64,000 nucleotides of DNA from Isoperla grammatica (Eukaryota; Arthropoda; Insecta; Plecoptera; Perlodidae): positions 35,815,361-35,879,360 of the forward strand of contig OX246749.1 of the NCBI GenBank assembly GCA_945910005.1, given 5' to 3'. The position numbers and the translations under genes were made by a program. The notes under the pieces are model-generated. The model saw nothing but the letters and a program-made list of their open reading frames with translations, was not told the origin of the DNA and did not search any database. Of the stretch, positions 26,201 to 35,948 are shown piece by piece (within the stretch, counting starts at the first letter, position 1; every line of letters begins with the position of its first letter).

Positions 26201-29200
26201 GCGACCACGGGCTAGAGAGCCTACACTAGTGTAGAGAGTGTAGGTCAGTGTAGGTAACACAAACGCATCTAACAGTCCCCAGGCGTTGGATGAGAGTCTG
26301 TACGCGTTGCTCCGAGGGTTACACCAGGCGGGCGCACTGGACGACGCGGTACTGATGGTGTTTGGCGACCACGGGCTAGAGAGCCTACACTAGTGTAGAG
26401 AGTGTAGGTAACACAAACGCACCTAACAGTCCCCAGGCGTTGGACGAGAGTCTGTCCGCGTTGCTCCGAGGGTTACACGAGGCGGGGGCACTGGGGGACG
26501 CGGTACTGATGGTGTTTGGCGACCACGGGCTAGAGAGCCTTCACTAGTGTAGAGAGTGTAGGTAACACAAACGCACCCAACAGTCCCCAGGCGTTGGACG
26601 AGAGTCTGTACGCGTTGCTCCGGGGGTTACACCAGGCGAGGGCACTGGGGGACGCGGTACTGATGGTGTTTGGCGACCACGGGCTAGAGAGCCTTCACTA
26701 GTGTAGAGAGTGTAGGTAACACAAACGCACCTAAAAGTCCTCAGGCGTTGGACGAGAGCCTGTCCGCGTTGCTCCGAGGGTTACACCAGGCGGGGGCACT
26801 GGGGCACGCGGTACTGATGGTGTTTGGCGACCACGGGCTAGAGAGCCTACACTAGTGTAGAGAGTGTAGGTCAGTGTAGGTAACACAAACGCACCCAACA
26901 GTCCCCAGGCGTTGGATGAGAGTCTGTCCGCGTTGCTCCGAGGGTTACACCAGGCGGGCGCACTGGACGACGCGGTACTGATGGTGTTTGGCGACCACGG
27001 GCTAGAGAGCCTAGACTAGTGTAGAGAGTGTAGGTAACACAAACGCACCTAACAGTCCCCAGGCGTTGGATGAGAGTCTGTACGCGTTGCTCCGAGGGTT
27101 ACACCAGGCGGGGGCACTGGGGCACGCGGTACTGATGGTGTTTGGCGACCACGGGCTAGAGAGCCTACACTAGTGTAGAGAGTGTAGGTAACACAAACGC
27201 ACCTAACAGTCCTCAGGCGTTGGACGAGAGCCTGTCCGCGTTGCTCCGAGGGTTACACCAGGCGGGGGCACTGGGGCACGCGGTACTGATGGTGTTGGCG
27301 ACCACGGGCTAGTGAGCCTACACTAGTGTAGAGAGTGTAGGTAACACAAACGTACCCAACAGTCCCCAGGCGTTGGACGAGAGTCTGTACGCGTTGCTCC
27401 GGGGGTTACACCAGGCGGGGGCACTGGGGGAGGCGGTACTGATGGTGTTTGGCGACCACGGGCTAGAGAGCCTACACTAGTGTAGAGAGTGTAGGTAACA
27501 CAAACGCACCTAACAGTCCCCAGGCGTTGGACGAGAGTCTGTCCGCGTTGCTCCGAGGGTTACACCAGGCGGGGGCACTGGAGGACGCGGTACTGATGGT
27601 GTTTGGCGACCACGGGCTAGAGAGCCTACACTAGTGTAGAGAGTGTAGGTCAGTGTAGGTAACACAAACGCACCCAACAGTCCCCAGGCGTTGGACGCGA
27701 GTCTGTACGCGTTGCTCCGAGGGTTACACCAGGCGGGGGCACTGGAGGACGCGGTACTGATGGTGTTTGGCGACCACGGGCTAGAGAGCCTACACTAGTG
27801 TAGAGAGTGTAGGTCAGTGTAGGTAACACAAACGCACCCAACAGTCCCCAGGCGTTGGACGCGAGTCTGTACGCGTTGCTCCGAGGGTTACACCAGGCGG
27901 GCGCACTGGATGACGCGGTACTGATGGTGTTTGGCGACCACGGGCTAGAGAGCCTACACTAGTGTAGAGAGTGTAGGTCAGTGTAGGTAACACAAACGCA
28001 CCCAACAGTCCCCAGGCGTTGGACGCGAGTCTGTACGCGTTGCTCCGAGGGTTACACCAGGCGGGGGCACTGGGGGACGCGGTACTGATGGTGTTTGGCG
28101 ACCACGGGCTAGAGAGCCTACACTAGTGTAGAGAGTGTAGGTCAGTGTAGGTAACACAAACGCACCTAACAGTCCCCAGGCGTTGGACGAGAGTCTGTCC
28201 GCGTTGCTCCGGGGGTTACACCAGGCGGGGGCACTGGGGGACGCAGTACTGATGGTGTTTGGCGACCACGGGCTAGAGAGCCTACACTAGTGTAGAGAGT
28301 GTAGGTAACACAAACGCACCTAACAGTGCCCAGGCGTTGGATGAGTGTCTGTCCGCGTTGCTCCGAGGGTTACACCAGGCGGGGGCACTGGGGGACGCGG
28401 TACTGATGGTGTTTGGCGACCACGGGCTAGAGAGCCTACACTAGTGTAGAGAGTGTAAGTAACACAAACGCACCCAACAGTCCCCAGGCGTTGGACGAGA
28501 GTCTGTACGCGTTGCTCCGGGGGTTACACCAGGCGGGCGCACTGTAGGACGCGGTACTGATGGTGTTTGGCGACCACGGGCTAGAGAGCCTACACTAGTG
28601 TAGAGAGTGTAGGTCAGTGTAGGTAACACAAACGCAACTAACAGTCCCCAGGCGTTGGACGAGAGTCTGTACGCGTTGCTCCGAGGGTTACACGAGGCGG
28701 GGGCACTAGGGGACGCGGTACTGATGGTGTTTGGCGACCACGGGCTAGAGAGCCTATACACTAGTGTAGAGAGTGTAAGTAACACAAACGCACCCAACAG
28801 TCCCCAGGCGTTGGACGAGAGTCTGTACGCGTTGCTCCGGGGGTTACACCAGGCGGGCGCACTGTAGGACGCGGTACTGATGGTGTTTGGCGACCACGGG
28901 CTAGAGAGCCTACACTAGTGTAGAGAGTGTAAGTAACACAAACGCACCCAACAGTCCCCAGGCGTTGGACGAGAGTCTGTACGCGTTGCTCCGGGGGTTA
29001 CACCAGGCGGGCGCACTGTAGGACGCGGTACTGATGGTGTTTGGCGACCACGGGCTAGAGAGCCTACACTAGTGTAGAGAGTGTAGGTCAGTGTAGGTAA
29101 CACAAACGCACCTAACAGTCCCCAGGCGTTGGACGCGAGCCTGTACGCGTTGCTCCGGGGGTTACACCAGGCGGGCGCACTGGATGACGCGGTACTAATG

Positions 29201-31005
29201 GTGTTCGGCGACCACGGCCTCCGGTTCGGGAGGTCTCGCGAGACGCTGATCGGCGCCCTAGAAGACAAGATGCCCCTGATGGCGATACGGCTGCCGAAGA
29301 GGATGCGGGAGGAGAGGGGGTATCTACAGGTAGGTTTCCGCTAATGTTCGCACTGTCCAATCACTGATTCATATGTTTCATATTGATTTACATGTCGATC
29401 TTTGATTGGTTATCGCTCGCTCACTCGTCGATAGTGTTCGGAGACTATAGGGTTGGTTAAGTCGCTTTAAATTAAAGTTCCCCACTGCAAATCAGTGTTA
29501 TTATTGAGTGGGTAGACTCTAAGGGCCGTATGCAGAGTCAGGTGTCAAGTTAATTAAGTACAGGATTTGCTGCTAAGGAATTGTTATATTACATAATGAT
29601 ATTTTCCATAAGAACAAACTCCATAGCAACCATAAAAAAATCACACACTTAAGTCGACACTGTATTCCGCCCTAAATGTGAATTTGTTTATTTAGGTAGT
29701 AAGCCGTCCCTTGGTAAATAGATTTTACCGCACCACTAATGAGAAATCTGCCGCAACGGCCGCCGGAGGCTAATTCGCGAAGCGAAACATCCCATTCCAA
29801 TGTCTTTGGTTAGATGTATTACTACTTTTCCAATGTCTTTGGTTTTCAATTAGCATCCACGACACTAGCGCTGTATGTGAGCCTAGAGGAAAGCACTATT
29901 CCAAGGTCTTTGCCTTCACGACACTAGCGCTGTATGTGAGCCTAGAGGAAAGATTTACTACTACTATTCCAATGTCTTTGCCTACACCACACTAGCTCTG
30001 CATGTGAGCCTAGAGAAAAGATATACTACTACTATTCCAATGTCTTTGCCTTCACGACACTAGCGCTATATGTGAGCCTAGAGGAAAGATATACCACTAC
30101 TATTCCAATGTCTTTGCCTTCACGACACTAGCGCTGTATTTGAGCCTAGAGGAAAGATGTACTACTACTATTCCAATGTCTTTGCCTTCACGACAGTAGC
30201 GCTGTATTTGAGCCTAGAGGAAAGATGTACTACTACTATTCCAATGTCTTTGCCTTCATGACACTAGCGCTGTATTTGAGCCTAGAGGAAAGATGTACTA
30301 CTACTATTCCAATGTCTTTGCCTTCACGACAGTAGCGCTGTATTTGAGCCTAGAGGAAAGATATACTACTACTATTCCAATGTCTTTGTTTGTCTCCAGG
30401 AGGCGTTGGTAGAGAACTCAGCTCGTCTGCTGAGCGCGTACGACATCCACGAGATGTTATTGGACATCGCCTCGTACAACCTAGACGCGGTGAGCCGGGT
30501 CACACCTCGACCTAGCGGCGGCGGCGGGAAACACTTCGGTATATCGCCTCTGCGGCGCCTCCCGGAGAATCGCACCTGCGACGAGGCTGGAATACCTATC
30601 GAACACTGCGCCTGTCTGACGCCGATCGGCGTGGACGTTGACGACGCGGTCGTACGCACGGCCGCGCATCGCCTCGTGACGCACGTCAATGACGTGCTGA
30701 CGCACGACGCGTGCGCGGCGTTGTCGGTGGCGCGCGTCGAGAGCGCCTACGTGTTGACGCACGCGCTGGCGTGGGTGCGGACGCTGAAGCCGCAGGGGTT
30801 CGTAGAGATGTTGAGGGTGACGGTGAGGGTGGCGCCAGGGGGGGCGCTACTGCAGGGGGTTGTGAGAAGGGACGCCGGGGATCTGGAAGGGACGGTCGTC
30901 GGCGATGTTGAACGCATTAACGCGTATGGCAATCAATCGTGGTGCGTGGCCGAGTTGAGAGATCAGAGGATCAAGACTTATTGCTTTTGCATTAAACAAC
31001 TGTGA
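14206..31005 (+). CDS. DUF229 protein (alkaline phosphatase/sulfatase superfamily), membrane-anchored
   Basis: Eight exons join to 633 codons with matching phases: 14206-14345, 15037-15184, 16091-16270, 16884-17084, 17836-17994, 19459-19715, 29119-29329 and 30400-31005. Residues 1-23 form a hydrophobic signal anchor (MILVAVVLAGVVTILLNYF), so a type II ectoprotein is likely. Family motifs in order are LLIHIDSMSRLNF...RNMPRSY (exon 4), a HPNMMAMLAGR block (exon 5), RPPTDYY and SRISHDDIN (exon 6), and VFGDHGLRFG with EDKMPLMAIRLP (exon 7). GDHG is a metal-binding motif of the alkaline phosphatase superfamily. DUF229 has no established substrate that I know of. Exon 1 starts at the ATG three bases after an acceptor, so an upstream non-coding exon is expected. 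Exons 1, 2, 7 and 8 each abut a tandem array or duplication, and intron 2 has a GC-AG donor. Confidence 0.92.
14851..15115 (+). repeat. 92-bp tandem triplication of DUF229 exon 2 start plus its acceptor
   Basis: Three copies at an offset of exactly 92 bp each contain GTGTGTTACAG and the exon start that encodes SPCHIPDYDPFDP...YTLRC. Ninety-two is not a multiple of three, so only the third acceptor (AG at 15035-15036) reads directly through the rest of exon 2 in the right frame. The two upstream acceptors shift the frame. Confidence 0.95.
15185..15190 (+). promoter_or_regulatory. GC-type 5' splice donor of DUF229 intron 2
   Basis: Exon 2 must end at 15184 for exon 3 to continue in frame. The junction reads AAG|GCAAGT, the classic strong context of U2 GC-AG introns, and no GT lies at the required phase. 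Confidence 0.75.
15269..15736 (+). mobile_element. Large-hairpin MITE with a second hairpin nested inside
   Basis: Terminal arms GGTCTCTCACACCAAGAAGT and ACTTCTTGGTGTGAGAGACC. The interior pairs over more than 100 bp (CCAAATTGTACTAGATAATC and complement). A different hairpin element occupies about 15299-15464. The whole is itself inside a copy of the repeat that continues to about 16050. The intact relative is at 43113-43405. Confidence 0.8.
17384..17530 (+). mobile_element. Hairpin MITE, GGTTGGAATTCATAGTCGGC family
   Basis: Arms of about 55 bp from GGTTGGAATTC to GAATTCCAACC. Half-copies are at 18225-18305 and 45605-45675. Confidence 0.8.
17600..17820 (+). repeat. Degenerate TAACG/TAACT satellite before DUF229 exon 5
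   Basis: About 220 bp of TAACGTAACTTAACGTAACT-like sequence ends 15 bp before the exon 5 acceptor (AG at 17834-17835). Confidence 0.9.
18595..18840 (+). mobile_element. Dispersed repeat, GAGTGGGTAGACTCTAAATG family
   Basis: About 240 bp containing CAATCACTGATTCATATGTT, ATTGGTTATCGCTCACTCGT and GAGTGGGTAGACTCTAAATG. Other copies are at 11505-11740 (+), 12700-12990 and 13826-14115 (-), 29345-29525 (+) and 51286-51570 (-), with ends at 18010-18060, 39000-39105 and 42950-42990. Confidence 0.8.
18846..18905 (+). pseudogene. Decayed duplicate of DUF229 exon 5 end
   Basis: The segment ending TACGTCAGTGCCAGGTTCGA, CGAG|GTAAAG resembles the end of exon 5 (TACGTCACAGCCTGGTTTGA, CGAG|GTAATT) about 900 bp upstream, including the donor. 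The preceding codons are degraded (an in-frame TGA), so it is a relic rather than an alternative exon. Confidence 0.5.
19025..19360 (+). mobile_element. Inverted pair of LINE 3' ends in DUF229 intron 5
   Basis: Left arm (minus) and right arm (plus) both contain GGATAGCGAGGAAGAGGAAT or its complement and CCATTTTATATTGG. They are separated by about 150 bp of AT-rich sequence. The same 3' end occurs at 54690-54780. Confidence 0.6.
19790..20260 (+). mobile_element. Two adjacent hairpin elements upstream of the exon 7 array
   Basis: Arms GGCTGTGACTAAGGCTTGTA / TTAGTCACGGCCAATCAGC and a second set (TTGTCTTGACTTGAC / GTCAAGTCAAGACAA at 20157-20206) form separate hairpins. Between them is the TAATCACTAGTCAGTTATGT sequence, which recurs just before the array at 20530. 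Confidence 0.65.
20560..29118 (+). repeat. 154/164-bp tandem array of DUF229 exon 7 start plus its acceptor (about 55 units before the real exon)
   Basis: Acceptor-plus-exon starts (CTAACAG|TCCCCAGGCG) recur about every 154 bp from near 20568 to 28952, and the genuine exon 7 copy starts at 29119. Units of about 164 bp carry an extra CAGTGTAGGT. Each unit encodes SPQALDESLYALLRGLH to VFGDHGL, then diverges into CTACACTAGTGTAG, a perfect 14-bp palindrome with an in-frame TAG, then GTGTAG|GTAACAC, a donor-like site. A few units have a one-base deletion. Neighbouring units share private variants (for example CACTGTAGGAC near 28540, 28860 and 29010), a sign of local unequal exchange. Confidence 0.95.
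29523..29684 (+). mobile_element. Hairpin MITE, GCCGTATGCAGAGTCAGGTG family
   Basis: Left end GCCGTATGCAGAGTCAGGTG with an imperfect complementary right end near 29684. A second copy is at 31468-31615 and a left-end fragment at 16367. Confidence 0.6.
29790..30399 (+). repeat. 68-bp tandem array running into the DUF229 exon 8 acceptor
   Basis: About eight units of 67-69 bp (TTCCAATGTCTTTGCC, TTCACGACACTAGCGCTGTA, TTTGAGCCTAGAGGAAAGAT, GTACTACTACTA). The final partial unit supplies TTCCAATGTCTTTG to the polypyrimidine tract of the real acceptor TTTGTCTCCAG at 30399. The same core occurs again at 34385-34435, at the far side of the next gene. Confidence 0.9.
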
Positions 31006-31164
31006 TGATTGAAATATTTGTTTGTTTGTTTGTTTGTTTTATTTTATGTGTTTTTAATGTAGTTGAGAGGGAAGAGTGGTGGCAGGATAGAAGAAGATGG
31101 AGAGGCTTATCTTCAATGCCGACCCAACGCAGAGTTGGACGTGGCAACAGATGACGATGAATAA

Positions 31165-31428
31165 TAATTTTTCGTAGGAATACCCCGTTATAGGGTGCAC
31201 ACCACCTTTACCTGATGTGCCCCTCTTCAGGTGACTAACTTGGTATATTAAGGTGTTTAGATAGTTGGGAAGGAGTGTCCGAGGGAAGGACTCAGTCCCA
31301 GCATTCGCCTTTACGACTGAGGGAAACCTCGGAAAAAAACTTCAGTCAGGACTGCTGCCGGTGGCCGCGGAATCGAACCGGCGACCTCCCGCATTAGAGT
31401 CTCGCGTCTTACCGCTGAGCCACCTCTA
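31165..31428 (-). mobile_element. Full tRNA-derived SINE
   Basis: On the minus strand it starts GAGGTGGCTCAGCGGTAAGA, has the B box GGTTCGATTCC, a central GCGAATGCTGGGACTGAGTC and the same 3' body as the copy at 7820. It lies just beyond the DUF229 stop codon. Confidence 0.8.
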
Positions 31429-31834
31429 TCGGTACCAGCTCGGTTTACACACTACTAAAGCGCCATTTAGGACCGTATGCAGAGTCAAGTGTCAAGTAAA
31501 GTAGCCTACAGGCTATGGAATTGTTTTTAAACATGCTATTTGCCACAAGAAGAACAAACTCCATAGCAACCATAAACAAATCACATACTTAACTCGACTG
31601 TGCATACCGCCTTTAAGTGCAGATATTTTAAGTTTGCCACAAAGTTCTAAAGCTCCACCTCCTAGTTATGTGACCACCGCCCAGCATAACTAGTAGGCCT
31701 ATGACTGATTATAAATAATATAATATGAAATGGATAAATATGATATGATTGTCGGGTTGTCACGGGGGTAAAGGGTGGTCACATAGCGATGAAGGGGAGA
31801 GCCAAACTAAGGAAATCTGAAGTATAGATAGACA

Positions 31835-31927
31835 AAGGTCTACTTGATCGCCGCCTAGCGGAGGCTCGTCAAAATCCCAAGTTGCGAGTTTGACGAGCCT
31901 CCGCTAGGCGGAGATCAAGTAGACCTT
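31835..31927 (+). mobile_element. Short hairpin MITE, CTACTTGATC family, second copy
   Basis: Arms AAGGTCTACTTGATC and GATCAAGTAGACCTT enclose complementary CTAGCGGAGGCTCGTC segments. It sits in the DUF229/SLC25A20 spacer. Confidence 0.75.
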
Positions 31928-32294
31928 GACCATTTTCTTATCTCGAGGTAAGCAATGTGCTACTATGGGTATGTGGATAAAGCGGCCTGTGAATTCGCAT
32001 CCTGGGGAAAGAAAATGAGGCAAGGGTGTAGAATTTGAGACCTGCGGAAACCTGTTCATTCAAAGTGGTGCCTCAATATCCGCAAATGGATGTTATGGGA
32101 TTACTCAGGTATACTAACGAAGCCGTTAGAAGCGAGGTGTCCCCTAAAGTTCTGAGAAGAGACGTTCGCTCCACACAGTCTATTTCAACGGTATTCACCT
32201 CGAGATTGCCCGATAGCTGCATTGCTATTATCTACTGCATTGACTGGACCGACCGTGAATGGAATGTAACCCCACCACGTCTGACAACAGGCGT

Positions 32295-32930
32295 GCGATA
32301 TTATCACTACAATACCTGAGGCAAGAGAAATGGATGCAACTAGATTTAGGTTGGTAGTTGTCACATGCGTCACTTCGTTATTACATAATCCGTGACGACA
32401 ACACCTTGCAAGTTAACGCGACGCGACTATATCACTACAATACCTGAGGCAGGAGAACGGGTTGCAACTAGATTTAGGTTGGTAGTTGTCACACGCGTCA
32501 CTTCACTATTACATAATCCGTGACGACAACACTTTGCAAGCTAACGCGACGCGACTATATCACTACAATATCTGAGGCAAGAGAACGGGATGCAACTAGA
32601 TTTAGGTTGGTAGTTGTCACACGCGTCACTTCACTATTACATAATCCGTGACGACAACAGCTTGCAAGCTAACGCGACGCGACTATATCACTACAGTATC
32701 TGAGGCAAGAGAACGGGATGCAACTAGATTTAGGTTGGTAGTTGTCACACGCGTCACTTCACTATTACATAATCCGTGACGACAACAGCTTGCAAGCTAA
32801 CGCGACGCGACTATATCACTACAATATCTGAGGCAAGAGAACGGGATGCAACTAGATTTAGGTTGGTAGTTGTCACATGCGTCACTTCACTATTACATAA
32901 TACGTAACGAAAACAGCTTGCAAGTTAGTT
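32295..32930 (+). repeat. 128-bp tandem repeat (about five units)
   Basis: ATCACTACAATACCTGAGGC-type starts at 32431, 32559, 32687 and 32815, exactly 128 bp apart, with a diverged unit at about 32303. The unit contains CAACTAGATTTAGGTTGGTA and ACATAATCCGTGACGACAAC. A reversed single copy, split by an insertion, lies at 16400-16800. Confidence 0.9.
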
Positions 32931-33102
32931 TGACGAAAGTATACGAGTGCCTCGAATTCACAGGACTCGTTTTCCGAGTTTCCGTTATACTATTGATATG
33001 ATATGAAATGACTCTCTCTTCTGCGGTTGGCCTTATAGCCCGGTATTACCGTTGCCCAGACAATTTTACCAAGACAAAGACAATCAACTAAACACGAAAC
33101 TC

Positions 33103-33108
33103 TTTATT
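33103..33108 (-). promoter_or_regulatory. Poly(A) signal of SLC25A20
   Basis: AATAAA on the minus strand, about 45 bp beyond the stop codon. Confidence 0.7.
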
Positions 33109-33152
33109 ATCGTTCTTCTACATCTATCGAACGTCAAAATCACCAAAAGTCC

Positions 33153-34061
33153 TCAAGTGGGCGGCACCAGCCAATTAAACACCTTCATAGCCGCCTCGAA
33201 CCCCACAAAACAAGCCGCATTCGCCGGAAACGCTCTGAGCATCACCGGCGCGATCCCTTTATAGAGCGCACTCGCTCCCTCCTCCCTCATCAGCGTACGG
33301 AACACATCCCCCAGTCCCTTGTATTTCCCCTCCGGCGCCGCCTGTAGTCTACTCTTTAGCACATCCGCCGGCATCGCCACCAACCATAGGGTCACCCCCG
33401 CCATCCCCCCGGCGAAGATAGTACGTAACACCGTCAACTGTGACGACTCCTCAACTTCCGGTACCTTCGTCCTCTGTATGAACTCGTACACTATGAAGTA
33501 AACACCTGTAGAATGGATATCTCTCAGAAGGGTCGCTCCAGTACCCTTATAGATGCTCCTGATTCCGCCTTCCTTGTACAACTGCGAGATAGCGTCAAAG
33601 GGACCCGAGTATTTAGCAGGACCCCCACCCTGTTGCACCTGGAGTAAACACTTTATCCTCTCTCCCGGCGCCATGATGGCCGTAGTGAAGATCCCCGAAA
33701 ACGCCCCCGCTAAAAAGATCTGTGGTAAGGTGAGTTTTTCGTCCGGATATTTCTGTTGTATTTTCTGACCGACGCCATAGCCGAAGAAACTGATGGCGAA
33801 GATTGGTGCGATTGCCATTAGGGGTGCGGTCATACCTTTGTATAAACCGGTGATGCCTTCACGTTTGATGGTCTTTTTGGCGCAGTCTAGAGTGCCGGAG
33901 TACATGGGCTCCTCGCCCGGGCCGACCTTGGGCATTGTCTGCAGTCTGACCTTGATCGTGTCTAGGGGGTGGCCGACCAGGACTGTGCAAACACCTCCGA
34001 ATCCTCCAGAAAGGAAATATTTTACCGGATTTGTGCCTTTCTGATCCTTTTCTTCAGACAT
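33153..34061 (-). CDS. SLC25A20: Mitochondrial carnitine/acylcarnitine carrier, single exon
   Basis: Intact 302-codon frame, close to the 301 residues of the human protein. It exchanges acylcarnitine for carnitine across the inner mitochondrial membrane so that long-chain fatty acids can be oxidised. The three-fold SLC25 repeat is clear, with signature motifs [16 protein letters not shown] (the PGERIK form typical of this carrier) and PADVLKSR, and YKG/LYKG elements after each. There is no presequence, as usual for the family. A poly(A) signal lies at 33103-33108 on the minus strand. The complete lack of introns contrasts with its neighbours. It could be a functional retrocopy or a lineage-specific intron loss. 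No flanking poly(A) tract or target duplication is evident. Confidence 0.95.
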   Translation of the reverse strand: MSEEKDQKGTNPVKYFLSGGFGGVCTVLVGHPLDTIKVRLQTMPKVGPGEEPMYSGTLDCAKKTIKREGITGLYKGMTAPLMAIAPIFAISFFGYGVGQKIQQKYPDEKLTLPQIFLAGAFSGIFTTAIMAPGERIKCLLQVQQGGGPAKYSGPFDAISQLYKEGGIRSIYKGTGATLLRDIHSTGVYFIVYEFIQRTKVPEVEESSQLTVLRTIFAGGMAGVTLWLVAMPADVLKSRLQAAPEGKYKGLGDVFRTLMREEGASALYKGIAPVMLRAFPANAACFVGFEAAMKVFNWLVPPT

Positions 34062-35460
34062 GTTGAGAATCTAGGGCCTAGTTTTCCGAGATACTTCAAA
34101 TAACGTGTGACGGGTATTTGTGACAGCACAAACGATGTGATTCTAGGCCTAGATGATTGCCCATCGAGCAACGCTCAAGCCATTATTGTTTAGACAGAGG
34201 AATGGAACGTACCTCTATGATTGTTATTCATGTGCATCAAGCAATAACACGCTGTTAGGCCTACCGTAGATAATGAATTTAACTCAAATTCACATTAAAT
34301 GAGACACATTTTGATAATAAACAACGGTTTTGAGTGTGCTGGTAGAACTTGATGGAAAGTTGTTGGTTTATGTTTTCTGTAAAAATGATCAAAGACATTG
34401 GAATGATATATGGGCCAAAGACATTGGAATAGTTTGATAAGTCAATGCCATGTGGATCGTCTGTAGCTGTAGCTCAAAGTTGTAGATTTAGGAGGCAAGC
34501 GCAAAACTCTCGGAAAACCAAAGAAGTTGGAATATTAGTACCTACCAAGGTCCACTAGATCGCTAGTAGCGTGCGCGCAGCGAGTTCGACGACACCCCGC
34601 CAGGGGATTTAGTGGACCTTGTATTAGTACTCAAGGTCCGTCAATCCCATGACGTAGGTTTGGTAAACCTCAAAGTTGGGAGTTCGATGAGCCCCTGTCA
34701 GGAATCTGCGGATTTTCGCTGAATCACATGTATGAAAAGGGCTGAGGTTGTTAGAACTATTATAGTTGTTGAGTACATCGTGAAATATCGAATTTTAACA
34801 TAATATTTTGTATTACTAGTCAGAAATATATTAAATAAATAATAAGAATAGGCCTACTGTTTGAATGCAATGAGACAAACAATTTATCTATATTTCTGAT
34901 AAGATGATCACAATCACAAGAAATCAATACCTAATAAACAATAATAATGACTTTAGTTTCGTTGTCTTTGTTATCAGAAATGGACGTGGGAATAACCCAA
35001 AGCTTCCACCTAAAGTCCTTTGCAACTAATGAAAAATGCCAGGTATCAAGAATTTCCCCTCCTCCTTACCACCTCCACTCGGCACGGGTGAGAGTGCTCG
35101 GGAGCAATTGGAGTAACATGTACTTGTTAAATGTCAATAAAAAAACCTTCAATAACTAATGCGGTAGACCGTAGACTTGGTTAACAATAATAATAATAAT
35201 AATAATAAACCGTACACACAGTAACGCGACGCAAAGAAGACACACACGAAGACAACGCAAATAAGATCATATCATTATGCAGTGTATACTATGAACAAGT
35301 ACTAATAAGACAGTAACGACTGAAGTTGAACAAGGTACCTCATGGAAATACTTGACATTACATCTGTTTTGTCCGTATAACATGTAAACACCGGCTTTGA
35401 TTGAGATTGATGACTGTTTAAATAACATGTTAACGCCGGTTTGGACCGAGATTGTACGAT
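34062..35460. other. Spacer between SLC25A20 and the LINE fragment
   Basis: Contains a diverged hairpin MITE (34548-34624), two copies of the CCAATGTCTTTG core (34385-34435) and AT-rich sequence. No coding frame is convincing. Confidence 0.5.
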
Positions 35461-35474
35461 TGTGATACATTCAA

Positions 35475-35477
35475 TAA

Positions 35478-35510
<33 letters not shown>

Positions 35511-35655
35511 TATTATTATTATTATATTATTATTATTTATTATTATTATTAACAATATTAATAATAATAATAAAAATAATAATAATTTATAATAATTATT
35601 ATTAATAGATTAATAGATATATAATATAATAATAATAATAATAATAATAATATAT
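35475..35655 (+). repeat. AAT/ATT low-complexity tract
   Basis: (AAT)n then (ATT)n mixtures flanking the 5' side of the LINE fragment. A similar (AAT)n tract is at 39110-39215. Confidence 0.85.
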
Positions 35656-35660
35656 TTATT

Positions 35661-35948
35661 GACAAGAAGAAACAAGAAACGATTTTAATTGATGTTGCCG
35701 TCCCTTTATGCCACAATGTAGAGACAACTTGGCGGGAAAAGATAAACAGATATAAGGAATTATCTATTGAAATTAAAAGGTTGTGGAAGCAGAATATCGT
35801 ACCGTTAATTATATCAGCAAATGGCATTGTTCCACGTAAACTCCATGACAGTATTAAACTTATTGGTCTCCAACCGAACATATACATCGAGATGCAAAAA
35901 GCAATTATTTTAAACACGTGTAGGATAGTGCGAAAATGTTTGAACTAA
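35661..35948 (+). pseudogene. LINE 3' end: C-terminus of a non-LTR retrotransposon ORF2
   Basis: A 95-codon frame reads ILIDVAVPLCHNVETTWREK, then RLWKQNIVPLIISANGIVP and ends at a TAA at 35946. The IDVAVP...K..Y..L..EI.R.W...VP..I.A.G pattern is the conserved C-terminus of non-LTR retrotransposons of metazoa. The 3' UTR that follows contains GCGAATGCTGGGATGAGTAC, a block shared with the SINE above. The element is 5' truncated. Confidence 0.75.

Noticed and set aside
20560..29118. CRISPR-like array
   Set aside because: Units are contiguous with no unique spacers, and the DNA is eukaryotic.
20677..29360. Minus-strand frames with VGSLARGRQTPSVPR repeats
   Set aside because: Antisense shadows of the exon 7 array.
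35558..35917. 119-codon minus-strand frame rich in hydrophobic residues
   Set aside because: It is antisense to the LINE C-terminus at 35661-35948 and runs into an ATT microsatellite.
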